Position numbers and translations under genes: made by a program. From Rubellimicrobium aerolatum (GTDB lineage: Bacteria > Pseudomonadota > Alphaproteobacteria > Rhodobacterales > Rhodobacteraceae): a DNA stretch of 49,903 nucleotides. Below the pieces are notes generated by a model. That model was not told the origin of the DNA, did not search any database, and saw only the letters and a program-made list of their open reading frames with translations. Of the stretch, positions 32,567 through 41,144 are shown one piece after another. The stretch lies in the NCBI RefSeq assembly GCF_017872975.1, contig NZ_JAGGJP010000020.1:1-49903 (forward strand), in the 5' to 3' direction. The first letter of the stretch is position 1; each line of letters starts with the position of its first letter.

Positions 32567-33674
32567 CGGGCTCCAGGGCCCGCCGCCGCCGGACGGCGCG
32601 CGCCGCCTCGAAGCGGACGCCGTCCCGGCCGCTCCGCTTCACCGCGTAAAGGGCTTCGTCCGCGCCCGTCCGGGCCGTGTCGAGGCCGAGGGGGCTCTCG
32701 GTCCAGACGCCGCCGATGCTGGCGGTCACCGCCACCTCGCCCTCGGGAAGGTCGAAGGGTCGCGACCGCAGCAGGTCGCGCAGGCGAGCCGCCGCCCTCG
32801 CCCCTTCCGAGGCGTCGAGGCCTGGCATGGCGATCACGAACTCCTCGCCGCCGGTCCGGCCCAGCAGGTCCTCGGGCCGCAGCGCCTCGCGCAGTCGCTC
32901 CGCCACGCCCTTGAGCACGGTGTCGCCCGCCGCATGGCCATAGGCGTCGTTCACGCGCTTGAAGTGGTCAAGGTCGCAGCACAGGTAGGCCAGCCCGGCG
33001 TCCTCGGGGAGGCGGCCCAGCGCCCGGTCCAGCCCGCGCCGGTTCAGCAGCCCCGTCAACGGGTCGCGCTCGGCCGCGTGGGTCAGGCGGCGCTCCCGCT
33101 CGGCGGCCAGCCGCTCCCGTTCGAGAAGGAGACCCACGAGCGTCACGCCCGCCACGTGCAGCGGCACGTGGACGGGGAGCACCTCGCCCAGCAGGACCCT
33201 CAGCATCCCCGGCGGGGCGGTCAGCATCGCCGCGACATGCGACAGGCTCAGGATCGCGAGCCCCAGCAGGGCCCGCCACGACATCGACGGACGCGGCCGG
33301 GTCAGACGGTTCCAGAGCCAGCCGGCCCCGGCCGCGACCACAAGGATCAGGCAACCCGCCAGGGCCCCCGCGCCGCCGAGCCCCAGCCGCGCCGCGACCG
33401 CGATCAGGACGGCGATAGCGGCACCCGGGGGCGACAGGTAGGCCCCGGCCAGCGTGACCGGGACCGAGCGGAGGTCCACGATCCAGCCCTCTCCCAGCGG
33501 GGTGCCCTGCCACATGGCGAAGGCCGCCGCCGCCCCGCAGAGCGCCCCCAGCCCCAGTTGGCCCCGGCGTGGCCGACGGGCATGGCGCAGGACAGCCCCA
33601 TAGGAGGGGGCCAGGAGGCCCATCAGGGCAAGGGTGCCCGGGATGGGCTGGAACAGGTCGGTGGTGAGGTGCAT
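32562..33674 (-). CDS. Membrane-bound diguanylate cyclase (GGDEF), active-site and I-site intact
   Basis: A 370-residue enzyme making cyclic di-GMP. Residues 1-195 hold about five or six membrane helices resembling the 5TM-5TMR_LYT sensor region (LALMGLLAPSYGAVL, PVTLAGAYLSPPGAAIAVLIAVAAR). A short coiled coil (ERERLAAERERR) leads to the GGDEF domain (about 205-360) with DPLTGLLNRRGLD, CDLDHFKRVNDAYGHAAGD and GGEEF at 275-279. RPED at 266-269, exactly five residues before GGEEF, is the allosteric I-site for product inhibition. No EAL domain is present. A perfect CtrA-type box lies 42 bp upstream. Confidence 0.94.
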   Translation of the reverse strand: MHLTTDLFQPIPGTLALMGLLAPSYGAVLRHARRPRRGQLGLGALCGAAAAFAMWQGTPLGEGWIVDLRSVPVTLAGAYLSPPGAAIAVLIAVAARLGLGGAGALAGCLILVVAAGAGWLWNRLTRPRPSMSWRALLGLAILSLSHVAAMLTAPPGMLRVLLGEVLPVHVPLHVAGVTLVGLLLERERLAAERERRLTHAAERDPLTGLLNRRGLDRALGRLPEDAGLAYLCCDLDHFKRVNDAYGHAAGDTVLKGVAERLREALRPEDLLGRTGGEEFVIAMPGLDASEGARAAARLRDLLRSRPFDLPEGEVAVTASIGGVWTESPLGLDTARTGADEALYAVKRSGRDGVRFEAARAVRRRRALEPA

Positions 33675-33715
33675 GGAGCCGGCTCTTGAGTTCGGGCGCT
33701 TGTCTCAAATGAGGA

Positions 33716-33731
33716 TTAACGATCCGTTAAC
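33716..33731 (-). promoter_or_regulatory. CtrA-type box TTAA-N7-TTAAC upstream of the diguanylate cyclase
   Basis: TTAA (33716-33719), seven bases, then TTAAC (33727-33731), an exact match to the alphaproteobacterial CtrA consensus. The sequence is itself a dyad (TTAACG-ATC-CGTTAA). It lies 42 bp upstream of the cyclase ATG in one of the few AT-rich patches of the window. Confidence 0.55.
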
Positions 33732-34176
33732 GACTGTTTCCTGACCCTGCGGAACCGCCCGGATGACGGACGCGCCTTCGTGGCGCCGACCCAGCGCGGA
33801 CAGGTTCGGGACCAGGCGGCCGGTCAGGAATCGGCAGGATTTCGCCGATCAGTAACCGGGCCCGGGGGCGACGATCCTGGACGGACGTCACGACCGAGCC
33901 AAATTCAGAGAATCGCAGCAATGAGGGCCTTGGTCCTACCTCGTGGGAGCGTGCCCTGGAGGCGAGGCCCATCCGGGGGCTCAATGGGGACGCCACGTCC
34001 CACGTCGTGGCATCGCCGACACCGGGTTGGCCATCCGGCGCCTCGGCACGTTCTTGGCCAGCGCGACCGAGCCACTCGGGACCGGGGCTCCTCGCGTCAG
34101 GCGAGCCCGGTCCTGACCGGGACGGGCTGCTCCTCCGGCTGGCGACGCCCCTGCCCCGCCGCCGGGGAAACCGGCC
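33732..34176. other. Intergenic stretch, no gene supported
   Basis: About 445 bp between the CtrA-type box and the end of the CDF gene. Open frames here (for example plus 33780-34235) have no Shine-Dalgarno and no recognisable family. A weak inverted repeat (ACCGGGGCTC ... GAGCCCGGT, about 34081-34111) and CCCCG-4 nt-CGGGG (34154-34167) could end the minus-strand CDF transcript. Nothing else is seen. Confidence 0.5.
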
Positions 34177-35064
34177 CTAGAGCACCACGATGCCCGAATG
34201 CTTGGCCTTGTCCTCGGGCTCGACGTGGATGGTGATGTGCGCGGGCTCCAGCTCGGCCTGCAGCGCGCGCTCCAGGCGGTCGCAGATCTCGTGGGCGGCG
34301 GCGACCGTGGTCTCGCCCGGCACCACCAGGTGGAACTCCACGAAGGTGTGCCGGCCCGCGTGCCGCGTGCGGACGTCGTGCGCCTCCAGGGCGCCATCGG
34401 CGTTGAGCGAGATCACCTCGCGGATGCGGGTCAGCAGGTGCTCGGGCACGGCGGCGTCCATGAGGCCGCCGACCGACTCGCGCACGAGCGCCCAGCCCGA
34501 CCACAGGACGTTGACGGCGACCAGCGCCGCCAGCGCCGGGTCGAGCACCGCCCAGCCCGTCGCCGTCGCCAGGAGCACGCCGATCAGCACGCCCACCGAG
34601 GAGATCACGTCCGTCAGGAGATGCCTGCCATCCGCCACCAGCGCCGGCGACCGCAGGCGGCGGCCGCGATGGATCAGCACCCAGCACCAGACGCCGTTGA
34701 CCGCCCCGGCCAGGGCGTTGACGAGCAGGCCGGCGGGGGCGGCGTCCAGCGGCCGGGGGTCGCGGTAGCCCTGCCAGGCCTCGCTCAGGATGACGAGGGC
34801 CGCCACCACGATGAACACGCCCACGACCACGGCCGAGAAGTACTCGGCCTTGCCGTGCCCGTAGGGATGCTCGGCGTCGGCGGGCTTGGCGCTGGTCCGG
34901 ACGGCCAGGAGCGACACGACGGCGGTGACGACGTTGACGATGCTTTCCAGCGCGTCCGAGAAGAGCGCGATCGACCCGGTGAGCCACCATGCGGCGAACT
35001 TGAGCCCGAGCACGAGGAGTCCCACGACGATGCTGGCGGCCGCGATCCTCTGAACCCCTTGCAT
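34177..35064 (-). CDS. Cation diffusion facilitator (CDF) family metal efflux protein
   Basis: A 295-residue protein with six membrane helices over residues 5-200 and a C-terminal cytoplasmic metallochaperone-like domain. Helix 2 has ALFSDALESIVNVV, and helix 5 has ADGRHLLTDVISSVGVL with the metal-binding His-x3-Asp. The helix 2 site reads Asp-x3-Ser rather than Asp-x3-Asp or His-x3-Asp. The HPYGHGKAEYFSA loop and the terminal domain (HDVRTRHAGRHTFVEFHLVVPGE ... HITIHVEPEDKAKHSG) are typical. It exports divalent cations (Zn, Fe, Mn or Cd) against protons; which one is open. GGAGGACGGAGG before the ATG at 35064 sets the start over a longer frame beginning at 35130. Confidence 0.93.
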   Translation of the reverse strand: MQGVQRIAAASIVVGLLVLGLKFAAWWLTGSIALFSDALESIVNVVTAVVSLLAVRTSAKPADAEHPYGHGKAEYFSAVVVGVFIVVAALVILSEAWQGYRDPRPLDAAPAGLLVNALAGAVNGVWCWVLIHRGRRLRSPALVADGRHLLTDVISSVGVLIGVLLATATGWAVLDPALAALVAVNVLWSGWALVRESVGGLMDAAVPEHLLTRIREVISLNADGALEAHDVRTRHAGRHTFVEFHLVVPGETTVAAAHEICDRLERALQAELEPAHITIHVEPEDKAKHSGIVVL

Positions 35065-35236
35065 CGCGCCTCCGTCCTCCTCGCGGGGGCCACGCGCGGT
35101 GCCGCGGCCGGGAGCGCCCCCATACAGCACGCCGGCCCCAAGTCCAGAGTGCCGGACCGGGTCGGCGCGCAGGCTAGGCGCATCCGTGGCGCCACGCCAG
35201 ACGACGGCAACCCGAATGAAACGGAGGGCGGAAGCG

Positions 35237-35311
35237 TGGTGCCCGGGGGCGGATTTGAACCACCGACACGTCGATTTTCAGTCGACTGCTCTACCCCTGA
35301 GCTACCCGGGC
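35237..35311 (-). tRNA. tRNA-Phe (anticodon GAA)
   Basis: On the minus strand the acceptor stem is GCCCGGG/CCCGGGC, the D arm GCTC/GAGC, the anticodon stem GTCGA/TCGAC with loop CTGAAAA (anticodon GAA), and the T loop TTCAAAT. CCA is encoded at 35239-35237. It is a single copy with its own promoter. Confidence 0.96.
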
Positions 35312-35346
35312 ACGGGGACGCGGGCGAGGCCGCATCGGGTGGCGGC

Positions 35347-35375
35347 CTTCTAGGCGAGCCCGCCGGGCCTGTCCA
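35347..35375 (-). promoter_or_regulatory. Sigma-70-type promoter of tRNA-Phe
   Basis: TGGACA (35375-35370) and TAGAAG (35352-35347) are 17 nt apart. The -10 element ends 36 bp before the tRNA 5' end. Confidence 0.55.
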
Positions 35376-35803
35376 GAGGTGCCGTAAGGGAATATCGGCC
35401 CGGTCCTGGAAGCCCTCCGCGCGCCGCCGCCGCCCCCAGGTCATCGACGGCCCGGCCCGGGATCGGCCCAAGACCGGGGGGACCCTTGGCCGCGGGGCGG
35501 CTCCGCCGCCTGCCAGGGACGCCGGACGGGAGCATGGACCGAACCGGCTCCCGCCCGAGCGGGCCCTCAACGCTGCGGTCGGGAGCTGCCGCAGGACTAG
35601 GAACGTGACCGGTCCTGGTAAATAGCTTCTTTCGGAGGAGGCCGACCCGGTTGGGGTTCCCCAGGACGGATCGATCTTCCTCGGGGTCCGGGGCGACCAC
35701 GCCCCCGGCCACGGCCCGAACGCCCGTTCCGCGACGCGGGACCGAGCCTTTCGACGCACGGTCCGGGCCTTTCCCACTGGACAACCGGACGCGGCTGCGC
35801 CAT
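35376..35803. other. Intergenic stretch between tRNA-Phe promoter and TetR operator
   Basis: About 430 bp with no gene I can support. Frames on either strand lack recognisable sequence. A short dyad around AGGAACGTGACCGGTCCT (35596-35614) and a small AT-richer segment (GGTAAATAGCTTCTTTC, about 35616-35634) stand out in composition but match no motif I know. A TGGACA at 35778-35783 could be the -35 element for the TetR-RND operon. Confidence 0.45.
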
Positions 35804-35823
35804 GTGAATGAACGTTCATTCAC
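35804..35823 (+). promoter_or_regulatory. TetR operator: perfect 20-bp palindrome
   Basis: GTGAATGAACGTTCATTCAC is a perfect self-complementary 20-mer. It lies 22 bp before the GTG start of the TetR gene. The layout fits autorepression together with the downstream RND genes. Confidence 0.8.
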
Positions 35824-35845
35824 TTACCTGGGGGCCGCTGCCGCC

Positions 35846-36499
35846 GTGCGCCACGAATCGCTGACCCAACCCCCGGCGCAGCCGGCCGACGCGGCCGAGG
35901 GCGCGTCGCGCGGGGATGCCCTGCTGGCGCTGGCGCGTCAGGCCTTCGTCGAGAAGGGCTTCGACGGCGCCTCCATGCAGGACCTCGCAAGGGCGGCGGG
36001 GATGAGCGCGGGCAACTTCTACCGCTACTTCCCGTCCAAGGCCGCCCTCGTCGAAGCGCTGATCGCCCGCGACTTCGCCGGCGTCGAGGAGGCGTTCCGC
36101 GCCATCTCGGCCTCGGACGACCCGCTGGCCGCCCTGCGCGCCACGCTGCGCGGGCGGGTGACCGAGGACTGCGGCAAGGACCACACCCTCTGGGCCGAGA
36201 TCATGGCCGTCGCCGGCCGCAAGCCCGAGGTGGCCGTCCTCCTCGACCGCTTCGAGCACGGCATCGTCGCGCGGATCGTGGACGTGCTGGCCCTCGTCGG
36301 CCAGACCCCGCCCGAGGAGGCGCAACGGCGCTTCGGCGCCCATGCGCGGTTGATCGTCCTGATCGTGCGCGGCGCCATCTGCGGGCACGGAACCCCCGAG
36401 GACGGGGGCCCCTCCCCGGCGGATGGCGACCTCAACGCCCTCATCTTCCATACCATAGACCGGCTGATCGACGACGTGCTCGCCGAGAAGGATCAATGA
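35846..36499 (+). CDS. TetR/AcrR family transcriptional regulator
   Basis: A 217-residue repressor. Residues about 24-70 form the TetR helix-turn-helix (ALLALARQAFVEKGFDGASMQDLARAAGMSAGNFYRYFPSKAALVEALIARD), followed by an all-helical ligand-binding and dimerisation domain. The start is taken as GTG at 35846 (MRHESLTQ). An upstream in-frame reading would run through the operator. It is 1 bp ahead of the RND adaptor gene, so the three genes form one operon. Binding of the palindrome at 35804 would repress all of them, with induction by a pump substrate expected. The GTG start is the least certain point. Confidence 0.9.
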   Translation: MRHESLTQPPAQPADAAEGASRGDALLALARQAFVEKGFDGASMQDLARAAGMSAGNFYRYFPSKAALVEALIARDFAGVEEAFRAISASDDPLAALRATLRGRVTEDCGKDHTLWAEIMAVAGRKPEVAVLLDRFEHGIVARIVDVLALVGQTPPEEAQRRFGAHARLIVLIVRGAICGHGTPEDGGPSPADGDLNALIFHTIDRLIDDVLAEKDQ

Positions 36500-36500
36500 C

Positions 36501-37742
36501 ATGACCGCCCTGCCCCTCCGCGCGCTGCTCATCGCCCTGCTGGCAGCCCCGCCCGGCCTCGCCGCCGCGCAGGAGGCGCCAGCGGACGCGCCCGCCGCCA
36601 CCGCGCCGACCGCCGCCCTCCCCGCCATCACCGTCTCGGAGGTGGAGCCCGTCGCGCTGACCGACCGGGTCGTGGCCTCGGGCCTCGTGGACGCGGTGGA
36701 GGAGGTGGCGGTGCAGCCCCTGGTCGAAGGGCAGCCCATCGACGCGCTCTTCGCCGACGTGGGCGACACGGTGGAGGAAGGGCAGGTCCTCGCCCGGCTC
36801 TCGACCTCGACGCTGGAGCTGGAGCTGAGCCAGCTCGCCGCCAACCGCGCCTCGGTCGAGGCGCAGATCGCGCAGGCCGAGGCCAGCCTCGTGCAGGCCA
36901 CCGCCAACGCCGAGGAGGCCGAGCGCGTCGCCGGCCGCAACGCCGAGCTGGTCGAGGCCGGGTCGGTGCCGCAGGCCACCGCCGACCAGACCGCCGCCGC
37001 CGCCGCCGCCTCGCGCGCCGCCGTGCGGGTGGCCGAGCAGGGCATCACCTCGGCGCGGGCGCAGCTCGCGCTCGTGGACGCGCAGGTCGCCAACGCCGAG
37101 CTGCGGCTCCGCCGGACCGAGGTCCGCGCGCCGGTGGCGGGCCTCGTGGTCGCCCGCAACGCCCAGGTGGGCGCCATCGCCTCGGCGGCGGGCGAGCCGA
37201 TGTTCATCCTCGTCCGCGACGGCGCGATGGAGCTGCGCGCCGACGTGTCCGAGCAGGATCTCCTCAAGCTCGCGCCCGGGCAGACGGCGAACCTCCTGGC
37301 GATGGAGGGATCGGACCCGATCCCCGGCCAGGTGCGGCTCGTGGAGCCCGCCATCGACCCCGAGACGCGGCTGGGCGTGGCCCGCATCCGCATCGACGAC
37401 CCGGGGCGGGTGGTGAAGGGGATGTTCCTGACCGCCGAGGTCATCGTCGCCCGTCGCGAGATGCTCGCCGTGCCGGTGAGCGCCGTGGGCACGGGCCCCG
37501 AGGGGGCGAGCGTGCTGCGCGTCGCGGACGGCGTCGTGCGGCGGGTGCCGGTCTTCGTCGGCATCCGCGACGGCGGGCTGATCGGCGTGTCGGGGCTGGG
37601 CCGGGGCGACCTCGTGGTCACCAAGGCCGGCGCCTTCGTGCGCGACGGCGACCGCATCAACCCGATCCCCGCCGGGGCCGCCGGCACGGACACCGCCGCC
37701 GCGGCGCAGGCCGCCACGGCCAGCCAAGGAGCCACGGAATGA
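36501..37742 (+). CDS. RND efflux periplasmic adaptor (membrane fusion protein)
   Basis: A 413-residue adaptor. Signal peptide residues 1-24 (LRALLIALLAAPPGLAAAQ) are followed by a Pro/Ala-rich linker. The split lipoyl domain is LVEGQPIDALFADVGDTVEEGQVLARLSTSTLELELSQL and RTEVRAPVAGLVVARNAQVGAIAS, with a long Ala-rich hairpin coiled coil between them (about 100-195). Beta-barrel and membrane-proximal domains follow (MELRADVSEQDLLKLAPGQTANLL). The C-terminus is an Ala/Thr-rich tail. It links the RND pump to an outer-membrane channel not encoded here. It overlaps the pump gene by 4 bp (ATGA). Confidence 0.95.
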   Translation: MTALPLRALLIALLAAPPGLAAAQEAPADAPAATAPTAALPAITVSEVEPVALTDRVVASGLVDAVEEVAVQPLVEGQPIDALFADVGDTVEEGQVLARLSTSTLELELSQLAANRASVEAQIAQAEASLVQATANAEEAERVAGRNAELVEAGSVPQATADQTAAAAAASRAAVRVAEQGITSARAQLALVDAQVANAELRLRRTEVRAPVAGLVVARNAQVGAIASAAGEPMFILVRDGAMELRADVSEQDLLKLAPGQTANLLAMEGSDPIPGQVRLVEPAIDPETRLGVARIRIDDPGRVVKGMFLTAEVIVARREMLAVPVSAVGTGPEGASVLRVADGVVRRVPVFVGIRDGGLIGVSGLGRGDLVVTKAGAFVRDGDRINPIPAGAAGTDTAAAAQAATASQGATE

Positions 37743-40700
37743 ACTTCTCCGCTTGGGCCATCCGCAACCCGGTCGCGCCGCTCCTCGCCTTCGCGCTGCT
37801 GCTGCTGCTGGGCTGGCAGAGCTTCAACGCCCTGCCGATCACGCGCTTCCCGTCCATCGACGTGCCGCTGGTCGCCGTCACGGTGACGCAGGAGGGCGCG
37901 GCCCCCGCCGAGCTGGAGACGCAGGTCACCAAGATCGTCGAGGATGCCGTGGCCGGCATCGCCGGGGTCAAGACCGTCACCTCGACGGTGGTGGACGGCC
38001 AGTCCTCCACCGCCATCGAGTTCCGCATGGAGATCCCGACCGAGCAGGCCGTGGACGACGTGAAGGACGCCGTGGACCAGGTGCGCGGCGACCTTCCGGC
38101 CGACGTGGACGAGCCGCGCGTCGTCAAGATCGACGTGGAGGGGCAGGCGATCCTGACCTACGCCGTCAGCGCCCCCGCCCTGACCTTCGAGGAGCTGTCC
38201 TGGTTCGTGGACGACACCATCAAGGGCGAGCTCCAGGGCCGCGCCGGCGTCGGCCGGGTGGACCGCTACGGCGGCGCCGACCGGGAGATCCGGGTGGAGC
38301 TGGACCCGCTGCGGCTGGACGCCTACGGGATCACCGCCGCCGCCGTCAGCCAGCAGCTCCGCGCCACCAACGCCAACCAGGGCGCAGGCCGCAGCGAGCT
38401 GGGCGAGGGCGAGCAGGCGATCCGCCTGCTGGGCGACCGGGGCGACGCCGAGCGGCTGGCGCGCACGACCATCGCGCTCCCCTCGGGCCAGCAGGTGCGG
38501 CTGGAGGACCTCGGCACCGTGACCGACACCTTCGAGGAGCTGCGCTCCTTCGCGCGGGTGGACGGGCAGGAGGTCGTGGTCTTCGCGGTGTTCCGGTCGA
38601 AGGGCGCGTCCGAGGTGTCGGTGGACGAGACGGTGACGCAGGCGCTGGACGGCATCCGCGCGGCGAATCCGGGCGTCAGCATCACCAAGGTCGATGACAC
38701 GGTCTTCTACACCTACGGCAACTACGAGGCCGCGCTCCACACGTTGCTGGAAGGGTCGATCCTCGCGGTGCTGGTCGTGCTCGCCTTCCTGCGGAACTGG
38801 CGCGCGACGCTGATCGCCGCCGTGGCGCTGCCGCTGTCGGCCATCCCGACCTTCTGGCTGATGGACCTGCTGGGCTTCTCGCTCAACCTCGTGAGCTTCC
38901 TGGCCATCACGCTGGCGACGGGCATCCTGGTGGACGACGCCATCGTGGAGATCGAGAACATCCAGCGGCACATCCGCATGGGCAAGACGCCGTATCGCGC
39001 CGCCATCGAGGCGGCGGACGAGATCGGCCTCGCGGTGATCGCCACCACGTCCACCATCGTGGCGGTGTTCGTGCCCGTCAGCTTCATGCCGGGGATTCCG
39101 GGGCAATACTTCCGGCAGTTCGGCCTGACGGTCGCCATCGCGGTGCTGTTCTCGCTGCTGGTGGCGCGGCTCGTCACGCCGCTCATGGCGGCCTACCTGA
39201 TGCGCGACAAGGACGGGGCGGGGCACGGGGAGCAGAAGGACGGCCTGTTCATGCGGGCCTACATGGCCTTCGTGAGGGTGACGCTGAAGGTGCGCTACCT
39301 GACGCTGCTGGCCGCCTTCGGCATCCTGGGCGTGTCGCTCTACTTCATGGCGCAGGTGCCGGGGTCGTTCATCCCGCCCGAGGACGTGAGCCGCTTCCCC
39401 ATCTCGGTGGAGCTGCCGCCCGGCGTCACCCTGGAGGAGACCGAGCGGACGACGGACGCCATCCACGCCCGCATCGCCGACGTGGACGGCGTGCAGAGCG
39501 TGTTCGTGCTGGGCGGCTCCTCGCCCACCGGCGACATGGACGTGCGACGGGCGAGCGTCACGGTCATCCTCGACCGGCTCGACAACTCGCTCGAACGCAA
39601 GCTCCTCGACCTCGCGGAGCGGGTGCCGGTGCTGGGGGCCCTCGTGCCGGACGTGCCGCCGCACGGGCGCGTCCGCCCGCAGGCCGAGATCGAGCAGGAG
39701 GTCTTCGCGCGGCTGGCGGGCATCCCCGACATCCGGGTGCTGAAGCTCAACGACCGGGGCGAGCGCGACATCTCGTATTGGGTCAAGGCCGACGACCCCG
39801 AGGCGCTGGCCGAGGCCGTCGCCCGCATGGAGGCGGCGCTGCGGGGCGAGCCCACGCTCCAGGCCGTCGCGACCGAGGGCGCCCTGCCCCGGCCCGAGGT
39901 GCAGGTGACGCCGCGCGCCGAGGAGGCCGCCCGGCTGGGCGTCACGACGGCGGCCATCGCCGAGGCGGTGCGCGTCGCCACCATCGGCGACATCGAGGCG
40001 GCGCTGGCCAAGGTGAGCGTCGGCGACCGGCAGATCCCGGTGCGGGTGCAGCTGAGCGAGGCCGCGCGCGAGGACCTGTCGCGGATCGCCGCGCTCCGCA
40101 TCCCCACCGCGAACGGCGGCTCGGTGCCGCTGAACGCCGTGGCGGACGTGGAGATCGCCGAGGGGCCGTCGGTCGTGGAGCGGATCAACCGGCAACGCTA
40201 TGTCACCATCGGGGCGAACCTGCCCCCCGGCGTGGCGCTGGGCACCGCGCAGGCGCGGTTCGACGCGATCGTCGGCGGGCTGGAGCTGCCGGCGGGCGTC
40301 GTCGTCACCGCCGCCGGCGACGCCGAGATCCAGGCCGAGATGCAGCAGAGCTTCGGCAACGCCATGCTGCTCGGGCTGCTGCTCGTGCTGGCGGTGCTGG
40401 TGCTGCTGTTCCATTCGGTCATCCAGCCCTTCACGATCCTGTTCTCGCTCCCCCTCGCCATCGGCGGCGTGGCGGCGGCGCTGATCGTGACCTCCAGCCC
40501 GCTCTCCATGCCGGTGCTCATCGGCATCCTGATGCTGATGGGGATCGTGACCAAGAACGCCATCCTGCTGGTGGACTTCGCCATCGAGATGCGGGCGCGG
40601 GGGATGAGCCGCTTCGACGCCATCGTCGAGGCCGGGCACAAGCGGGCGCGGCCGATCGTGATGACCTCCATCGCCATGTCGGCGGGGATGCTGCCCTCGG

Positions 40701-41014
40701 CGCTGGGCGTGGGCGAAGGGGGATCGTTCCGCGCGCCCATGGCGACGGCGGTGATCGGCGGGATCATCGTCTCGACGGTCCTGTCCCTGGTCATCGTGCC
40801 GTCCTTCTTCCTCATCATGGACGACATCCAGCGGGGCCTGAGCTGGATGTTCAGCCGGTTCGTGGGCGCCAAGGAGGCCGAGCCCGAGGAGCCGGGCGCG
40901 GCGGAGCTGGCGGCGGGACTCGCCGCGCGGCGCGCGGAGATCGCGGCCCTCGAATCGCGGCTCGTCCGGCTGGAGGCCGAGGGCGCGCGTCCGGTTCTTC
41001 ATGTAGCCGAGTAG
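37739..41014 (+). CDS. RND family efflux permease (HAE1/AcrB-like)
   Basis: A 1091-residue inner-membrane proton-driven pump. It opens MNFSAWAIRNPVAPLLAFALLLLLGWQSF (helix 1) and has two large periplasmic loops. Helix 4 carries the proton-relay pair in ATGILVDDAIVEIENIQRH (Asp-Asp). The second half has helix 10-11 motifs PLSMPVLIGILMLMGIVTKNAILLVDFAIEMRARGMSRFDAIVEAGHKRARPIVMTSIAMSAGMLPSALGVGEGGSFRAPMA. The last about 50 residues form a soluble coiled coil (AELAAGLAARRAEIAALESRLVRLEAEG). The final codons overlap, on the opposite strand, an orphan Shine-Dalgarno/ATG (41026). Substrates are unknown. Confidence 0.96.
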   Translation: MNFSAWAIRNPVAPLLAFALLLLLGWQSFNALPITRFPSIDVPLVAVTVTQEGAAPAELETQVTKIVEDAVAGIAGVKTVTSTVVDGQSSTAIEFRMEIPTEQAVDDVKDAVDQVRGDLPADVDEPRVVKIDVEGQAILTYAVSAPALTFEELSWFVDDTIKGELQGRAGVGRVDRYGGADREIRVELDPLRLDAYGITAAAVSQQLRATNANQGAGRSELGEGEQAIRLLGDRGDAERLARTTIALPSGQQVRLEDLGTVTDTFEELRSFARVDGQEVVVFAVFRSKGASEVSVDETVTQALDGIRAANPGVSITKVDDTVFYTYGNYEAALHTLLEGSILAVLVVLAFLRNWRATLIAAVALPLSAIPTFWLMDLLGFSLNLVSFLAITLATGILVDDAIVEIENIQRHIRMGKTPYRAAIEAADEIGLAVIATTSTIVAVFVPVSFMPGIPGQYFRQFGLTVAIAVLFSLLVARLVTPLMAAYLMRDKDGAGHGEQKDGLFMRAYMAFVRVTLKVRYLTLLAAFGILGVSLYFMAQVPGSFIPPEDVSRFPISVELPPGVTLEETERTTDAIHARIADVDGVQSVFVLGGSSPTGDMDVRRASVTVILDRLDNSLERKLLDLAERVPVLGALVPDVPPHGRVRPQAEIEQEVFARLAGIPDIRVLKLNDRGERDISYWVKADDPEALAEAVARMEAALRGEPTLQAVATEGALPRPEVQVTPRAEEAARLGVTTAAIAEAVRVATIGDIEAALAKVSVGDRQIPVRVQLSEAAREDLSRIAALRIPTANGGSVPLNAVADVEIAEGPSVVERINRQRYVTIGANLPPGVALGTAQARFDAIVGGLELPAGVVVTAAGDAEIQAEMQQSFGNAMLLGLLLVLAVLVLLFHSVIQPFTILFSLPLAIGGVAAALIVTSSPLSMPVLIGILMLMGIVTKNAILLVDFAIEMRARGMSRFDAIVEAGHKRARPIVMTSIAMSAGMLPSALGVGEGGSFRAPMATAVIGGIIVSTVLSLVIVPSFFLIMDDIQRGLSWMFSRFVGAKEAEPEEPGAAELAAGLAARRAEIAALESRLVRLEAEGARPVLHVAE

Positions 41015-41026
41015 GGTCGTCAGCAT
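40949..41026 (-). other. Orphan Shine-Dalgarno and start codon antisense to the RND gene 3' end (possible gene remnant)
   Basis: On the minus strand AAAGGAGG is followed 7 nt later by ATG (41026) and the reading MLTTLLGYMKNRTRALGLQ. The frame stays open far into the RND gene, but after about 20-25 residues it reads like ordinary antisense of a GC-rich gene. A bipartite motif identical in half-sites and spacing to that of the spike-base-protein gene lies 118 bp upstream in the same orientation. Either a short real gene, a truncated remnant, or chance. I do not recognise the peptide. Confidence 0.3.
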
Positions 41027-41062
41027 CGTCGGGCCTCCTTTCGGGTCTGGCGGTTTCGGGGG

Positions 41063-41089
41063 GGCGTCCGGGCCAGGGGTCCGGGCGCC
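41063..41089 (+). terminator. Possible terminator of the TetR-RND operon
   Basis: Stem GGCGTCCGG/CCGGGCGCC (one T-G wobble in plus-strand RNA) with a 9-nt loop, 48 bp after the pump stop, followed by GTTGTCT. Confidence 0.4.
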
Positions 41090-41144
41090 GTTGTCTCGTC
41101 GTGTGGGAATCAGCATAGCCGGAGAGCGTTGACGGAGCCTGACG

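Noticed and set aside
33780-34235. 151-codon plus-strand frame in the intergenic region before the CDF gene
   Set aside because: No Shine-Dalgarno, no family resemblance, and it overlaps the 3' end of the CDF gene on the other strand.
35590-35640. AT-richer patch with dyad AGGAACGTGACCGGTCCT as a promoter or operator
   Set aside because: No matching -35/-10 pair with sensible spacing and no gene directly following on either strand.
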